Both the position numbers and the translations under genes were made by a program. Below are positions 1 through 8,867 of a DNA stretch of 64,000 nucleotides, in pieces; the first letter of the stretch is position 1; every line of letters starts with the position of its first letter. Origin of the DNA: Pandoraea iniqua (lineage in GTDB: Bacteria; Pseudomonadota; Gammaproteobacteria; Burkholderiales; Burkholderiaceae); contig NZ_CABPSF010000004.1 of NCBI RefSeq assembly GCF_902459685.1, positions 310,001-374,000 on the forward strand, read 5' to 3'. Under the pieces are notes generated by a model that was not told the DNA's origin, ran no database searches, and was given only the letters and a program-made list of their open reading frames with translations.

Positions 1-337
1 TGGCTTGCGTGATCTGCGCTTGCGAGACGGCGATTTCGTCAGGGCGCTTGCCGGTGTCGAGGTCGCGCAACTGGGCTTGCGCACTGGCGAGCGTTTCGCG
101 CGCGTGGGCCTGTGCGGCCAGTTCATAAGTGGATTCGAGATCGAAGAGGGCGTCACCGGCCTTGACCTGCTGGCCGCGCGCAACCGAGAGCTTCTGCAAG
201 GTGCCGGCCTGTGACGAGGCCACGTTGACGAACTCGCCTTCGGCATAGCCCTGCCACGGCTTGGTGCCGTTGTCGCCGCACCCGGTCAGCGCCAGCAGGG
301 CGGCCAGTGTGGCAACGGTCATCACGTTGGTGCTCAT
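1..337 (-). CDS. Membrane fusion protein (HlyD/YbhG-like), partial
   Basis: Start of a periplasmic adaptor protein of an efflux or ABC export system; the rest lies beyond the left edge. I read the reverse strand from the ATG at 337: a short hydrophobic leader ends in the lipobox LTGC at about residue 20, so it is probably a lipoprotein. Then comes a lipoyl/barrel-like half-motif (GEFVNVASSQAGTL, VARGQQVKAGDALFDLES) and the start of an Ala/Gln-rich coiled coil (ETLASAQAQLRDLD). This order is typical of HlyD/YbhG adaptors. The inner-membrane partner and any regulator cannot be seen. A gagagac stretch precedes the ATG as a weak ribosome site. The family is fairly sure, the substrate unknown. Confidence 0.8.
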   Translation of the reverse strand, partial: MSTNVMTVATLAALLALTGCGDNGTKPWQGYAEGEFVNVASSQAGTLQKLSVARGQQVKAGDALFDLESTYELAAQAHARETLASAQAQLRDLDTGKRPDEIAVSQAQITQA

Positions 338-590
338 GGGGGTCTCTCCCGGCATGATGCGTCTCGTGTCTCCGGTCTCGCGTCTTGGACCAGGAGGTTG
401 TCCGCTGCCACCTTAGCGCAAAAGCGCATGCGGCGGCAATTCGGGCAAGCGGGGCTGCGGGGCGAGACGGAAGGGCTGTCCATGCGCGTGCGGGGACTCT
501 CTGCTATTGTGCGCACATATCCGGTTGCGCACGGGGGCGCGTGCCGTCAGGGCGCAGCGTGCCGGACCTCATGCAAGGAGCTTGATTTTT

Positions 591-1157
591 ATGTCTCACG
601 ACACGTTCGACGAAAACGACTGGAAGCGATTCCTCAAACATCTCGGCGAAGACCCGGACCGTCCCGGCCTGCACGAAACGCCTGCCCGCGTGAGCAAGGC
701 ATGGCGTCAATGGACGTCCGGCTACGGGCAAGACCCGGCCGAAGTGCTCAAGGTCTTCGAAGACGGCGCAGAGCAATACAACGAATTGATCGTCGTGCGC
801 GGTATTCCGGTGTACAGCCATTGCGAACACCACCTTGCCCCGTTCTTCGGCAAGGCCACCATCGGCTATCTGCCGAACGGCAAGATCGTGGGTCTCTCGA
901 AGCTCACGCGGCTGGTCGATTGTTTTGCACGCCGCTTGCAGGTGCAGGAACGCCTGACCGTGCAGATCGCCGATGCGTTGATGACGCACCTGCAACCGAA
1001 GGCGGTCGGCGTGGTGGTGTCGTGCCGCCACATGTGCATGGAGAGCCGTGGCATTCGTACGGCGGGCGAGGAAACGGTGACGTCGTCGATGCTCGGCGAA
1101 TTGCAGCCGAACCTCGCACTGCGCACGGAATTTCTCGCGCTCGCACGCGACAAGTAA
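591..1157 (+). CDS. folE: GTP cyclohydrolase I
   Basis: Converts GTP to 7,8-dihydroneopterin triphosphate, the first step of tetrahydrofolate (and some pterin/queuosine) synthesis; cytosolic. The 188-aa protein carries the family signatures SHCEHHLAPFFG and CRHMCMESRGI. The zinc ligands expected from E. coli FolE are present as C78, H81 and C149. The ATG at 591 is chosen because AAGGAG lies 10 bases upstream and the family homology starts here; the frame stays open further upstream without a ribosome site. It is shorter than the E. coli enzyme (about 220 aa) at the N-terminus, as in many proteobacterial copies. It stands alone and ends in a strong terminator. Confidence 0.95.
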   Translation: MSHDTFDENDWKRFLKHLGEDPDRPGLHETPARVSKAWRQWTSGYGQDPAEVLKVFEDGAEQYNELIVVRGIPVYSHCEHHLAPFFGKATIGYLPNGKIVGLSKLTRLVDCFARRLQVQERLTVQIADALMTHLQPKAVGVVVSCRHMCMESRGIRTAGEETVTSSMLGELQPNLALRTEFLALARDK

Positions 1158-1188
1158 GGCCCGTCGCGAAGTCAGCCGGCGCCACAGT

Positions 1189-1226
1189 AAAAAGCGCCGA
1201 CCGGATTACCCGGTCGGCGCTTTTTT
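1189..1226. terminator. Rho-independent terminator between folE and ybhB-like gene
   Basis: A near-perfect hairpin (AAAAAGCGCCGACCG paired with CGGTCGGCGCTTTTTT) with a short loop and flanking A and T tracts. It sits between convergent genes and can work in both directions. Confidence 0.92.
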
Positions 1227-1265
1227 CATGTGGAGTTGACGTTGCGTCGCCGCTCGGCGTAACCG

Positions 1266-1874
1266 CTATCGCGCGTAGCGGGCGACGATAGTCGAGCCGT
1301 TGAGCGTATGGCCGGCGAGCGCAGCCGTCAGACCGTTGGCGTCGAGGCCCGGCGGCAGGCGGCCCGGTTCGAGATCGGTGGCCGTCACGCTGATGATGTA
1401 GTGATGCGGCGAGTCGCCGACGGGCGGGCAGGCGCCGCGATAGGCCATCGCGCCGCTGATGTTTTTGCCGACGGTGACCTGTGCGGTCGTTTCGTTGCCT
1501 GCACCGGCGGCCAGCCCGGTAGTGGTGGCCGGGATGTTGTAGGCGAGCCAATGCACGACGCCGCCGCCCTTGGCGCCGTCCGGGTCTTTCATCGTCACGA
1601 CGACGCTGCGCGTGCCTTGCGGCAACTGCTTCCACTCGACGGGCGGGCTGATGTTTTGCCCACCGCATTCGCCAAGCCCCGCGTGCGCAGCGGGCAGCAT
1701 GCCGTTATCGGGGAATGCGCTGGACGACACGCTCATGCCTTCGGCCGCTTGCGCGACGCTCGCGCCTGCCGTCAGCACACCCAAGGCTAGCGCCATCGCC
1801 GTCGCGCTAGCGGGGCGGCGGGTGACGAGCGGCTTGCGGCCGGACAGTCCGGGGACTTCAAACTTCAGATTCAT
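1266..1874 (-). CDS. YbhB/YbcL family (PEBP-like) protein, secreted
   Basis: A 202-aa protein of the YbhB/YbcL family, bacterial relatives of phosphatidylethanolamine-binding / Raf-kinase-inhibitor proteins; the ligand is generally unknown. Visible family motifs are the DPDGAKGGGVVHW stretch (usual DPDAP...HW) around residues 97-109, GKNISGAMAYRGACPP, and DSPHHYIISVTA, which form the anion-binding pocket. A twin-arginine-poor N-region followed by a hydrophobic segment ending ASVAQA (about residue 43) suggests Sec export. The start at 1874 is preceded by GAGGAGG. It lies 13 bases downstream of the DUF2474 gene, so it may be co-transcribed with cioAB. Confidence 0.88.
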   Translation of the reverse strand: MNLKFEVPGLSGRKPLVTRRPASATAMALALGVLTAGASVAQAAEGMSVSSSAFPDNGMLPAAHAGLGECGGQNISPPVEWKQLPQGTRSVVVTMKDPDGAKGGGVVHWLAYNIPATTTGLAAGAGNETTAQVTVGKNISGAMAYRGACPPVGDSPHHYIISVTATDLEPGRLPPGLDANGLTAALAGHTLNGSTIVARYAR

Positions 1875-1887
1875 GGGCGTTCCCTCC

Positions 1888-2103
1888 TCATTTGGCGGAA
1901 GCAATGATGAGCTTGAATGGTAGTGCAAGCAATGCCGTGCCCGCTACACCCGCGCACCAGAGGGCGACGAACCACCCCCAGCGAACCAGCGCTTGCCGCC
2001 ATGCCGGGACGACGGCGGCCGTGCGTGCGCTCGTCCCCGCGACGTCTTGACGTTCACGATCGCGGCGCACGGCGGGCCGCGTGAGATCAGTGATAGTGCG
2101 CAT
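1888..2103 (-). CDS. DUF2474 small membrane protein of the cyanide-insensitive oxidase
   Basis: A 71-aa protein with one transmembrane helix near the C-terminus (WGWFVALWCAGVAGTALLAL). It follows cioB and overlaps its 3' end by 17 bases. DUF2474 proteins are found as the third small gene after cioAB/cydAB, in the position of CydX, and are thought to be accessory subunits. Position, size and the single helix support the call; the role in this oxidase is inferred. The first 30 or so residues are polar and Arg-rich and lack obvious similarity, so an internal start is possible. Confidence 0.75.
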   Translation of the reverse strand: MRTITDLTRPAVRRDRERQDVAGTSARTAAVVPAWRQALVRWGWFVALWCAGVAGTALLALPFKLIIASAK

Positions 2104-3085
2104 CGTGAGCCACCTTGCCGCGAAAGACCCAGTACGCCAGCATCGTGTAGGCGAGGATCACAGGAATGATGAACGCTGCGCCCCACAGCGTGAACGACAG
2201 GCTCGATGCCGGGGCGGCAGCCTCCCACAGCGTGACGCCCGGCAGAATCGCGTACGGATACGCGCTGATGAGCAGCCCGCTGTAGCCGAGAAACACGAGA
2301 CCGATGGCGAGCCAGAACGGCGTGGCGTCATGCGCGCGGCTGAGCACACGGCGCATCACGAACGTGGCACCGGCCACGAGGAACGGCACCGGCAGCATGC
2401 GCCAGAACCATTCGCCGTCGAACCAGCGCTCGGCCACGAGCGGCAGGCGCAGCGGGGTCCAGAACGAGACGATCACCATCGTGCCGACCAGTGCCAGCGT
2501 GAGCGGCCACGCGAGCGCGCGCAGACGGCGCTGCAAATCGCCCTGCGTCTTGCCGATGAGCCAGCAGGCGCCCAGCAGCGCATAGGTGACAAGCAGCCCC
2601 AGCCCCGTGAACAGGTTGAAGGCGGTCAGCCATGCGAAGGCATCGCCCGAGAACTGACCGTTTTCCACCGGAATGCCCGACAGATACGCGCCCAGTGCCA
2701 CACCCTGAAAAAACGTTGCGCCTGCCGAACCGCCGATAAAGGCGAGATCCCACCATTGCCGCGTACGGCGCGACTTGCCGCGAATCTCGAACGCCACGCC
2801 GCGAAAGATCAGGCAGACCAGCATGAAGACCAGCGGCAGATAGAGCGCGGAGAGCAGTACCGAATACACCATTGGGAACGCGGCGAGCAGGCCTGCGCCG
2901 CCCAGCACGAGCCATGTCTCGTTGCCGTCCCACACGGGGGCGACCGAATGCATCATGACGTCGCGTTCGCTGGCGTCGGGAAAGAACGGGAAGAGAATGC
3001 CGATGCCGAGGTCGAAGCCGTCGAGCACGACGTAGAGAAAGAGGCCGAGTGCGATGATGGCGGCCCACGCTAAGGTCAGATCCAT
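2087..3085 (-). CDS. cioB: Cyanide-insensitive bd-type quinol oxidase subunit II
   Basis: Subunit II of a cytochrome bd-type quinol oxidase, an inner-membrane terminal oxidase that passes electrons from ubiquinol to oxygen. The 332-aa protein has about eight hydrophobic helices and the CydB hallmarks VVLDGFDLGIG (residues 19-29), SVAPVWDGNETWLV and FRGVAFEIRGK. Length is normal for CioB/CydB. It lies 30 bases downstream of cioA and overlaps the DUF2474 gene, giving the usual A-B-small-subunit order. Confidence 0.95.
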   Translation of the reverse strand: MDLTLAWAAIIALGLFLYVVLDGFDLGIGILFPFFPDASERDVMMHSVAPVWDGNETWLVLGGAGLLAAFPMVYSVLLSALYLPLVFMLVCLIFRGVAFEIRGKSRRTRQWWDLAFIGGSAGATFFQGVALGAYLSGIPVENGQFSGDAFAWLTAFNLFTGLGLLVTYALLGACWLIGKTQGDLQRRLRALAWPLTLALVGTMVIVSFWTPLRLPLVAERWFDGEWFWRMLPVPFLVAGATFVMRRVLSRAHDATPFWLAIGLVFLGYSGLLISAYPYAILPGVTLWEAAAPASSLSFTLWGAAFIIPVILAYTMLAYWVFRGKVAHDAHYH

Positions 3086-3115
3086 GAGAATTCTCGAGTT
3101 GGCGGGTGTCGATCG

Positions 3116-4510
3116 TCAGTAGGCAATGGCGAGCGGGGTGTCGGGTTGCTTGCCCTGCTCATCCTGCTTGCCCGGCGTATCCGTGGCGTCAGCCGAATCG
3201 GGGCCGCCGCGCAATATCTTCAGCAAGTAGTAGATGCCCGTGCCGAACACGAGGAAGTACGCGATCACCAGCACCAGCAGCGACACCTGCACCTGCTGTG
3301 CGCTCACGGGAGAGAGCGCGTTGGCGGTGCGCATCACGCCGTACACCACCCACGGCTGGCGTCCCGCTTCGGTCGTGACCCAGCCGGCAAGCAGTGCGAT
3401 AAAACCGGTCGGCGAGAGCCACAGCACGGCGCGTGCGAATCCGCGTGATGTGAACAACTTGCCACGCCGGCGCAGCCACACGGCGGCGATGGCGACAGCG
3501 ATCATCGCGAGGCCGAGGCCGACCATCACGCGAAAACTCCAGAACACCAGCGGCACGTTGGGCCGTTCATCCTTCGGGAATTCCTTCAGGCCGCGAATCT
3601 CGCCGTCCCAGCTGTGCGTGAGGATCAGGCTGGCTAAGTGCGGCACTTCCACGGCATAGCGCGTGGTCTCGGCCTTCATGTCGGGCCAGCCGAAGAGGTT
3701 GAGCGGGGTGCCACCGGTCTTGGTTTCCCACAGGCCTTCCATGGCGGCGAGCTTGGCCGGTTGATGCTCACGCGTGTTCAGACCGTGCAGGTCGCCCACG
3801 AACGCTTGCAGCGGCGCGAAGATCAACAGCAGCCACATCGCCATCGAGAACATCGTCTTCACCGCCGGGTCGCGGCGCCCGCGCAGCAGATGCCATGCGC
3901 CGGTGCCCGCAACGACCAGTGCGGCCACCACGAACGCGGCAATGCTCATGTGCGCGAGACGATACGGAAACGACGGGTTGAAGATCACGTCCCACCACGA
4001 CAGCACGACCACGCGCCCGTCGACGATTTCGTAACCCTGCGGGGTCTGCATCCAGCTGTTCGACGCGAGAATCCAGAAGGTCGAAATCAACGTGCCGATG
4101 GCCACGCACAACGTCGCGCCGAAGTGCGCACGCGGGCTGACGCGGTTCCACCCGAAAAGCATGATGCCGAGGAAGCCGGCTTCGAGAAAGAAGGCGGTCA
4201 TCACTTCATAAGTCAGCAGCGGCCCGGTCACGGCGCCGGCAAAGCTCGAGAAGCCCGACCAGTTGGTGCCGAACTGATACGCCATCACCACGCCGGAGAC
4301 CACGCCCATGCCGAAACATACGGCGAAGGCCTTCGACCAGAATTTGCACAGGTCGAGATAGTGCTGCTGGCGTGTCTTGAGCCACATCCCTTCAAGTACG
4401 GCGATGAAGCTGGCCAGCCCGATGGAGACGGCGGGAAACACGATGTGAAACGAGACCGTGAACGCAAACTGAATGCGTGCGAGGTCGAGAGCTTCGGGAA
4501 CGACTGTCAT
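3116..4510 (-). CDS. cioA: Cyanide-insensitive bd-type quinol oxidase subunit I
   Basis: Heme- and quinol-binding subunit I of the bd-type oxidase. The 464-aa protein has about nine helices. Visible landmarks are H22 in FTVSFHIVFP (heme ligand region), SFPYRLAHMSIAAF (heme b558 His), the quinol-loop motif GLNTREHQPAKLAAMEG with its Lys and Glu, and GRQPWVVYGVMRT. The quinol loop is short, which separates CIO-type from E. coli CydA (522 aa). The ATG at 4510 is used because the family homology begins there; the frame is open further upstream but encodes unrelated sequence. Two inverted repeats upstream may be regulatory. Confidence 0.95.
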   Translation of the reverse strand: MTVVPEALDLARIQFAFTVSFHIVFPAVSIGLASFIAVLEGMWLKTRQQHYLDLCKFWSKAFAVCFGMGVVSGVVMAYQFGTNWSGFSSFAGAVTGPLLTYEVMTAFFLEAGFLGIMLFGWNRVSPRAHFGATLCVAIGTLISTFWILASNSWMQTPQGYEIVDGRVVVLSWWDVIFNPSFPYRLAHMSIAAFVVAALVVAGTGAWHLLRGRRDPAVKTMFSMAMWLLLIFAPLQAFVGDLHGLNTREHQPAKLAAMEGLWETKTGGTPLNLFGWPDMKAETTRYAVEVPHLASLILTHSWDGEIRGLKEFPKDERPNVPLVFWSFRVMVGLGLAMIAVAIAAVWLRRRGKLFTSRGFARAVLWLSPTGFIALLAGWVTTEAGRQPWVVYGVMRTANALSPVSAQQVQVSLLVLVIAYFLVFGTGIYYLLKILRGGPDSADATDTPGKQDEQGKQPDTPLAIAY

Positions 4511-4556
4511 GATGCGCTCTATGTAAGTAGATGGCCCTGTCTTGTATGTATTTATT

Positions 4557-4573
4557 GATGGTATTTCACCATC
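4557..4573. promoter_or_regulatory. Inverted repeat GATGGT-N5-ACCATC upstream of cioA
   Basis: A 17-base perfect inverted repeat (6-base arms, 5-base centre) 47 bases before the cioA start. It could bind a dimeric regulator or fold in the leader RNA. No regulator is identified. Confidence 0.4.
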
Positions 4574-4630
4574 TGTTTGCGTACATAGTAGGGCTTGCTG
4601 CGTCGCAACACGCGTGACAAGTCGTCGCAT

Positions 4631-4650
4631 GTGGCGCAATGACGCGCCAC
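4631..4650. promoter_or_regulatory. Inverted repeat GTGGCGC-N6-GCGCCAC upstream of cioA
   Basis: Seven-base perfect arms around a 6-base centre, 121-140 bases before cioA and about 90 bases from the DUF1345 gene end. There is no T tract, so it is not a typical terminator; an operator is possible. Confidence 0.35.
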
Positions 4651-4739
4651 AGCGATCCTTCTAATAGCTCGCTATTTGTATGTTTTAAAAGGGATTTATG
4701 TCAGCACCCCGTGCGACGTCATGTCACACGGGACAGGGC

Positions 4740-5399
4740 TCAACTGAGCAAGCTGGCCCCGATATTGATCGACAGGCCCAGTACGGCCAGATTGAAGAAG
4801 AACGAGAGGATGGCCTGCGCGAGCGTGGCGCGACGCATACGGCGCGAGGAGAGGCCGACGTCGGCGGTTTGCGACGCGACGGCGATGGTGAACGAGAAAT
4901 ACAGGAAGTCCCAGTAGTCCGGGTCGCAGTCGCGATCGGGCCAGACCAAGGCGTAGGGCGATTCGGTATCGGTGAAGTACAGGCGGGCGTAGTGCAGCGT
5001 GTAGATCGTCGGCACGAGAAACCAGCCGGCGATGAGTGTCGCGGCGGCAAACAGCACGTGTTCCGATGCCTGATGCGGCACTCCGTTTTTGGCGTTTGCC
5101 AGTTCGTGAACGATCGCCACCACACTCGCCAGCGCCGACAGGCAGACCACCGTGAGCACGATCACCGCGCTCTGGTCTTCCTGCTCGGCAAAGCGCTCGA
5201 TACTGCGCTTGGGCGCGGTGACCATCATGAACCAGATCATCGCCAGATAGGACCACGCGCCTGCGTTCCAGCCGATCAGCGTGCGCGTGACCGGGCTGAA
5301 ATGCCCCTGCACGAAGATGCCCACCAGCACGCCCACGGCAATGGCGATGAGCAGCCGGGGATGGAATCGAACCAGATGCGGGAAGAGCTTGGCGTTCAT
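4740..5399 (-). CDS. DUF1345 family inner-membrane protein
   Basis: A 219-aa hydrophobic protein with about five transmembrane segments. The segment with DPDYWDFLYFSFTIAVASQTADV is characteristic of DUF1345 (an uncharacterised family with a potassium-channel-like F-T-V-x-S/TQTADV region). The ATG at 5399 is chosen over a TTG 36 bases upstream, because the residues before MNAKLFPHLVRFHPR look like non-coding Arg/Pro-rich sequence. It stands alone, in the same direction as cioAB but 229 bases upstream of it. Function unknown. Confidence 0.8.
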   Translation of the reverse strand: MNAKLFPHLVRFHPRLLIAIAVGVLVGIFVQGHFSPVTRTLIGWNAGAWSYLAMIWFMMVTAPKRSIERFAEQEDQSAVIVLTVVCLSALASVVAIVHELANAKNGVPHQASEHVLFAAATLIAGWFLVPTIYTLHYARLYFTDTESPYALVWPDRDCDPDYWDFLYFSFTIAVASQTADVGLSSRRMRRATLAQAILSFFFNLAVLGLSINIGASLLS

Positions 5400-5529
5400 T
5401 GGCGAAGTCCGGACGGCGGCCGGGAAGGGCCGCAAGTGCTTCGATTATCGCCCACGCACCCTCTCGAATGCACTCGCCACTCATTCGCCACGCATTCGCC
5501 ACTGTCACCCAATATTTCCGGCGCCTTCG

Positions 5530-7353
5530 CTATGCCCGCGCGAGCACCATCAAGACGAAGATCGTGTTGTTGATGGCGTGCATTGCAATGGAGGCGCCCA
5601 GTCCGTGGGTCTTTTTCGCGAGCCATCCGGCGGTGAGACCGAACGCGAAGAGGAACAGGAAGTGCTTCGCGTCGGCGTGAACGGACGCAAAAATAGCCGC
5701 CTGCCAGAGGTTCGCCGCAACGAAGCTCATATGGCGGGTCAGGCCACCGAGCAGGCATCCACGGAAGACGAACTCTTCGACGAAGGGCACCGCCACCGCG
5801 ATTAGCAACAACGCGAGCCCGGGGCCGCCCAACTGCGTTGCACTGCGCACGACGAAATCGTTCACGGTTTGGGGCGCCGAGGGGAGCGCGTGGCGTGCGA
5901 TCAACCATGCGCTAAGCGCGGCGAAGACAAGCAGTACGGCCGGCCAGATGAACCAACGGGCTTTCCATGGCCCGGAACCGAGCCACTGACGCCAGCCGAA
6001 GCGCCAGACCATGCGGGCCAGTGCGAGCGCGATGACGCCGAGGGTGATGAAGTGGGCAATGGCCAGCTTCGGTTGCGCGGGCGGCAGGCCGGTGCTGGTG
6101 CTGGCACCGGCAGGCGTCGGCGCGAACTGTCCCATGACGAGCGCGGGAACGACCCACGAGGCGAGGCAAAACACGGCCAGTGCGTACCACGCGTGGCGCA
6201 AGCCGATGCGCTCGAAGATCGCCGCGAGCGGACGGCCTTTGCGCGCCCGGACCGTGCCGACATAGTGGGCCGGGAACATCAGAAGGCCCGGCGCCAGCAC
6301 GATGCAAACACCGGTGCCCAGCAGCGTCAACAGCAGCGTCGCGAAGACCAGACGCATGGCGGCGCCCGGATCGATCGTCAGCAGGACGGCATACGATCGC
6401 GCGAGTTGCCAGCGGTTGCCGGTGTCGTGTTCGAGCGAGGACTGAATCGCCGCCGCTGCCGCACGGCCGTCTCGGGCGGCGAGGCCGACCGAGAGGCGCA
6501 GCGCACGGAGTTGCGTTGTCTCGGGGCCGCCGGGTTTGGATTCGGACAGCGCACGTTGGGCGCTGGCGACGTCACCCGCCTGAAGGTAGGCACGCGCGCT
6601 CGTATAAGGATCGATTTTCAGGCCGGCGTCCTGCATGCGAATCAGCAGGTCACGGGCGGTCGTGCCCGGCAGCACATCGTGGGCCGTGTTGATGCGCCCG
6701 CTGGCCATCCAAGGCAGATTCGGCACCGGCGCCTTCATCAACAACCGCTTGGCCTCGGCCTTCTCGCCGGTGGTGGCGAGGTGGCGCACGGCGATCAACA
6801 GCACGGGCGTCTCTGTCGACAACTCGGCGGCGTCGACGGCCTGAATGCCCGCGTTGATCTTGTCCTGAACGGCTTCGTAGGCGTTGGCGAGCGCGGCGTG
6901 CAGGAGGGCGCGATCCTGCGGCGGCCATTGTCTGGCGTTGGGCAGAAGCGCCACGCCTTGCTCGACGGCCTCTTTGCCGTAGACGCCTTGCAGCAGATAC
7001 AGCGCCACTTCCGGCACGTTGCTGAATTTGTCTTTCAGCGTTTGCCGGCAGGTCTTCAGGCCGGCCTGCGCCTGCTCGTTCCAACGCGACTCTTCGGACC
7101 ACGCATAGTTCTGGATGAACTGGCAGCGCGCTAACGCGAGGGCGGCGTCGGTGGGGCGGGCGCGGGCTGAAGCATCGAGCGTGGCGACGATCTCGCGATA
7201 CTTGGCGAGCGAGGCGGCGTCGACCTGCCGGGTCATGGCGTCCTGATCCGGCAGCGCATTGCCCGAGGCTGGCGCTGCAAGCAACGGGGTGAACGAGGGG
7301 AAGCCGAGGGTGGCCAATGCCACGCAAAGAAGGAAGCGAGACAAGCGATGCAC
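5530..7353 (-). CDS. CPBP-family intramembrane metalloprotease with N-terminal helical domain
   Basis: A 607-aa protein. Residues 1-27 look like a signal peptide (ending LLAAPA). Residues about 35-320 form an alpha-helical, Ala-rich, probably periplasmic domain with TPR-like helix pairs. Then come several transmembrane helices and a C-terminal CPBP (Rce1/Abi) domain with the EExxxR motif at EEFVFR (from residue 526), a conserved His in SVHADAKHF (about 559) and MHAINN (His about 592), all expected catalytic or metal-binding residues. The gene starts with GTG at 7353 after GGGGAAA. The substrate is unknown. The fusion with a long N-terminal repeat-like domain is less common than stand-alone CPBP proteins of about 250 aa. 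Confidence 0.8.
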   Translation of the reverse strand: MHRLSRFLLCVALATLGFPSFTPLLAAPASGNALPDQDAMTRQVDAASLAKYREIVATLDASARARPTDAALALARCQFIQNYAWSEESRWNEQAQAGLKTCRQTLKDKFSNVPEVALYLLQGVYGKEAVEQGVALLPNARQWPPQDRALLHAALANAYEAVQDKINAGIQAVDAAELSTETPVLLIAVRHLATTGEKAEAKRLLMKAPVPNLPWMASGRINTAHDVLPGTTARDLLIRMQDAGLKIDPYTSARAYLQAGDVASAQRALSESKPGGPETTQLRALRLSVGLAARDGRAAAAAIQSSLEHDTGNRWQLARSYAVLLTIDPGAAMRLVFATLLLTLLGTGVCIVLAPGLLMFPAHYVGTVRARKGRPLAAIFERIGLRHAWYALAVFCLASWVVPALVMGQFAPTPAGASTSTGLPPAQPKLAIAHFITLGVIALALARMVWRFGWRQWLGSGPWKARWFIWPAVLLVFAALSAWLIARHALPSAPQTVNDFVVRSATQLGGPGLALLLIAVAVPFVEEFVFRGCLLGGLTRHMSFVAANLWQAAIFASVHADAKHFLFLFAFGLTAGWLAKKTHGLGASIAMHAINNTIFVLMVLARA

Positions 7354-7614
7354 GCGTGATTTCCCCAGAATGTTGTTGTCGCCAACCGCCGCATTGCGAA
7401 CCGTCAGCCTGATTGGCTTAACGACCGATGGGGCGCGAACTGTAATGTGCGCCCGGTTTCGCGATTCACTGCTTGGAGGAAGTCCTCGGGAATCGCCGCC
7501 GGGCGTCGCTTGTCGCCGAGTACGGCGGGGCGCATGATAAGCAGCGCCTGAATGCCGATGTCAGGTGCAGAAGAGGGACCGACAAGATCGTTGAGACAAG
7601 CGAGGTCGATCACG

Positions 7615-8556
7615 ATGAACGCAAAATGGGAAGCCCTGCTGATCTGGTGGCAGCGGCGGCGCGAGAACGGGGCGTCGGACGGTGTGTACTACAGCACGAT
7701 CATGTTGATCGCGCTTGGGCTCGCGGTTCTTGTGATCTCGAAGCACGAAATGTCCGTCGTCCCGGCCATGCTCGTGGTCGCCAAGTTCGCCCTTGTCGGG
7801 TCAATACTGGCCCGGATGTTTCGAGATAATCTGCTCGCCACCCTGGTGATGTTTGTGGTGACGGTGGCGATCGTCTCCGTGCTTTTCTTGCTGCTCGTTG
7901 TCTATTTAAGCTCGCGGCATCACGACCGTGTCAGCACCTTGCCCCCCGCGTTGTCGCTGCTGCACCCGAATGCCGATGGCGCAGAACTGGTCGACTACCG
8001 GTTGGGCGAACGTCTCGATGTGCCCGAATGCCCGAGCGCAGCAGGGAGTCTCCAGCGCAGCTATCAGGGGCCGGACGGCGGGGCATGCTTTCGTCATCTG
8101 ACCAGTGAGCGCATCGGCAGCCCGTTGGGCACCGACGAGAACGTCGTCGTGGACCGGCTCGATCTGGCGCGATTCGAAGTTTTCAGCGTGGTTCAGCCGG
8201 TTTGCGTTGCGCTACGCGATGGGCGCATCGTCGGCGTCGCCGTGCATGTCGCCGAGCGGCGACGCTACGACGTACTGCGCTCGATGCAGAACACTTTCCA
8301 GCAGCCGGCGGCGCACGTGCGATGGCAGGCCGTCGCCCGGAGCGACAGCTATTACGATCGTGATCTCTGGACGTCAGCCCAAGTCAGAAGCGCGATGTAC
8401 ACGCTGACGGTGCCGCCCCTCGGCCGCTCGGCGGGCTCCGTCGATGTGATGCTCGTGATGGAGTCGCCGGAGGGGCCGCGCCCATTCGCGGCCACCCGCA
8501 TGTCGCTGGGCGATTGCCCCGCCATTGCCCTCGACTATCAGGCCGCCGCACGTTAA
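7615..8556 (+). CDS. Hypothetical membrane protein
   Basis: A 313-aa protein I do not recognise. The N-terminal about 110 residues hold three hydrophobic helices (TIMLIALGLAVLVI, VPAMLVVAKFALVG, LATLVMFVVTVAIVSVLFLLL), followed by a soluble domain of about 200 residues with scattered Cys (for example DVPECPSAAG, GGACFRHL, LGDCPAIALD). The ATG at 7615 fits the position of the first helix; an upstream in-frame ATG at 7552 would add 21 polar residues. It is alone, divergent from the CPBP gene. Codon use looks like its neighbours. Confidence 0.6.
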   Translation: MNAKWEALLIWWQRRRENGASDGVYYSTIMLIALGLAVLVISKHEMSVVPAMLVVAKFALVGSILARMFRDNLLATLVMFVVTVAIVSVLFLLLVVYLSSRHHDRVSTLPPALSLLHPNADGAELVDYRLGERLDVPECPSAAGSLQRSYQGPDGGACFRHLTSERIGSPLGTDENVVVDRLDLARFEVFSVVQPVCVALRDGRIVGVAVHVAERRRYDVLRSMQNTFQQPAAHVRWQAVARSDSYYDRDLWTSAQVRSAMYTLTVPPLGRSAGSVDVMLVMESPEGPRPFAATRMSLGDCPAIALDYQAAAR

Positions 8557-8867
8557 GCCACGTGATTGCACGGCAATGCACGCCAATGGTGCGCCGCCGC
8601 ATCGCGATGCGGCATTGTGCCCGTTGCGATGTCATGCCCGGCGCAGTGTTTCGCTGCTGAAAACAGTAACCTCGCGCATTTCTTCGTCTTCGGTAATGCC
8701 CCGAAAGCCCCGATGCACGGGCGTGACAGGAAATTCTTCGCGTCGCTGACCTCCCCATGGCACGCCAATTGCTAATCCTTGCATAAGGCCAATGGCGGCT
8801 GAGTGAAGACAAGCGAATTTTCTGCACCGCATGAACGGCCTCGCGAGAGCGGGGCATTCGGGGCAAC
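8557..8867. other. Intergenic / possible 5' leader, no gene seen
   Basis: About 310 bases between the hypothetical membrane protein and the terminator-like hairpin before the MFS gene. Short frames here lack ribosome sites and family likeness. It may be an untranslated leader of the MFS gene; I do not recognise a known riboswitch in it. Confidence 0.4.
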
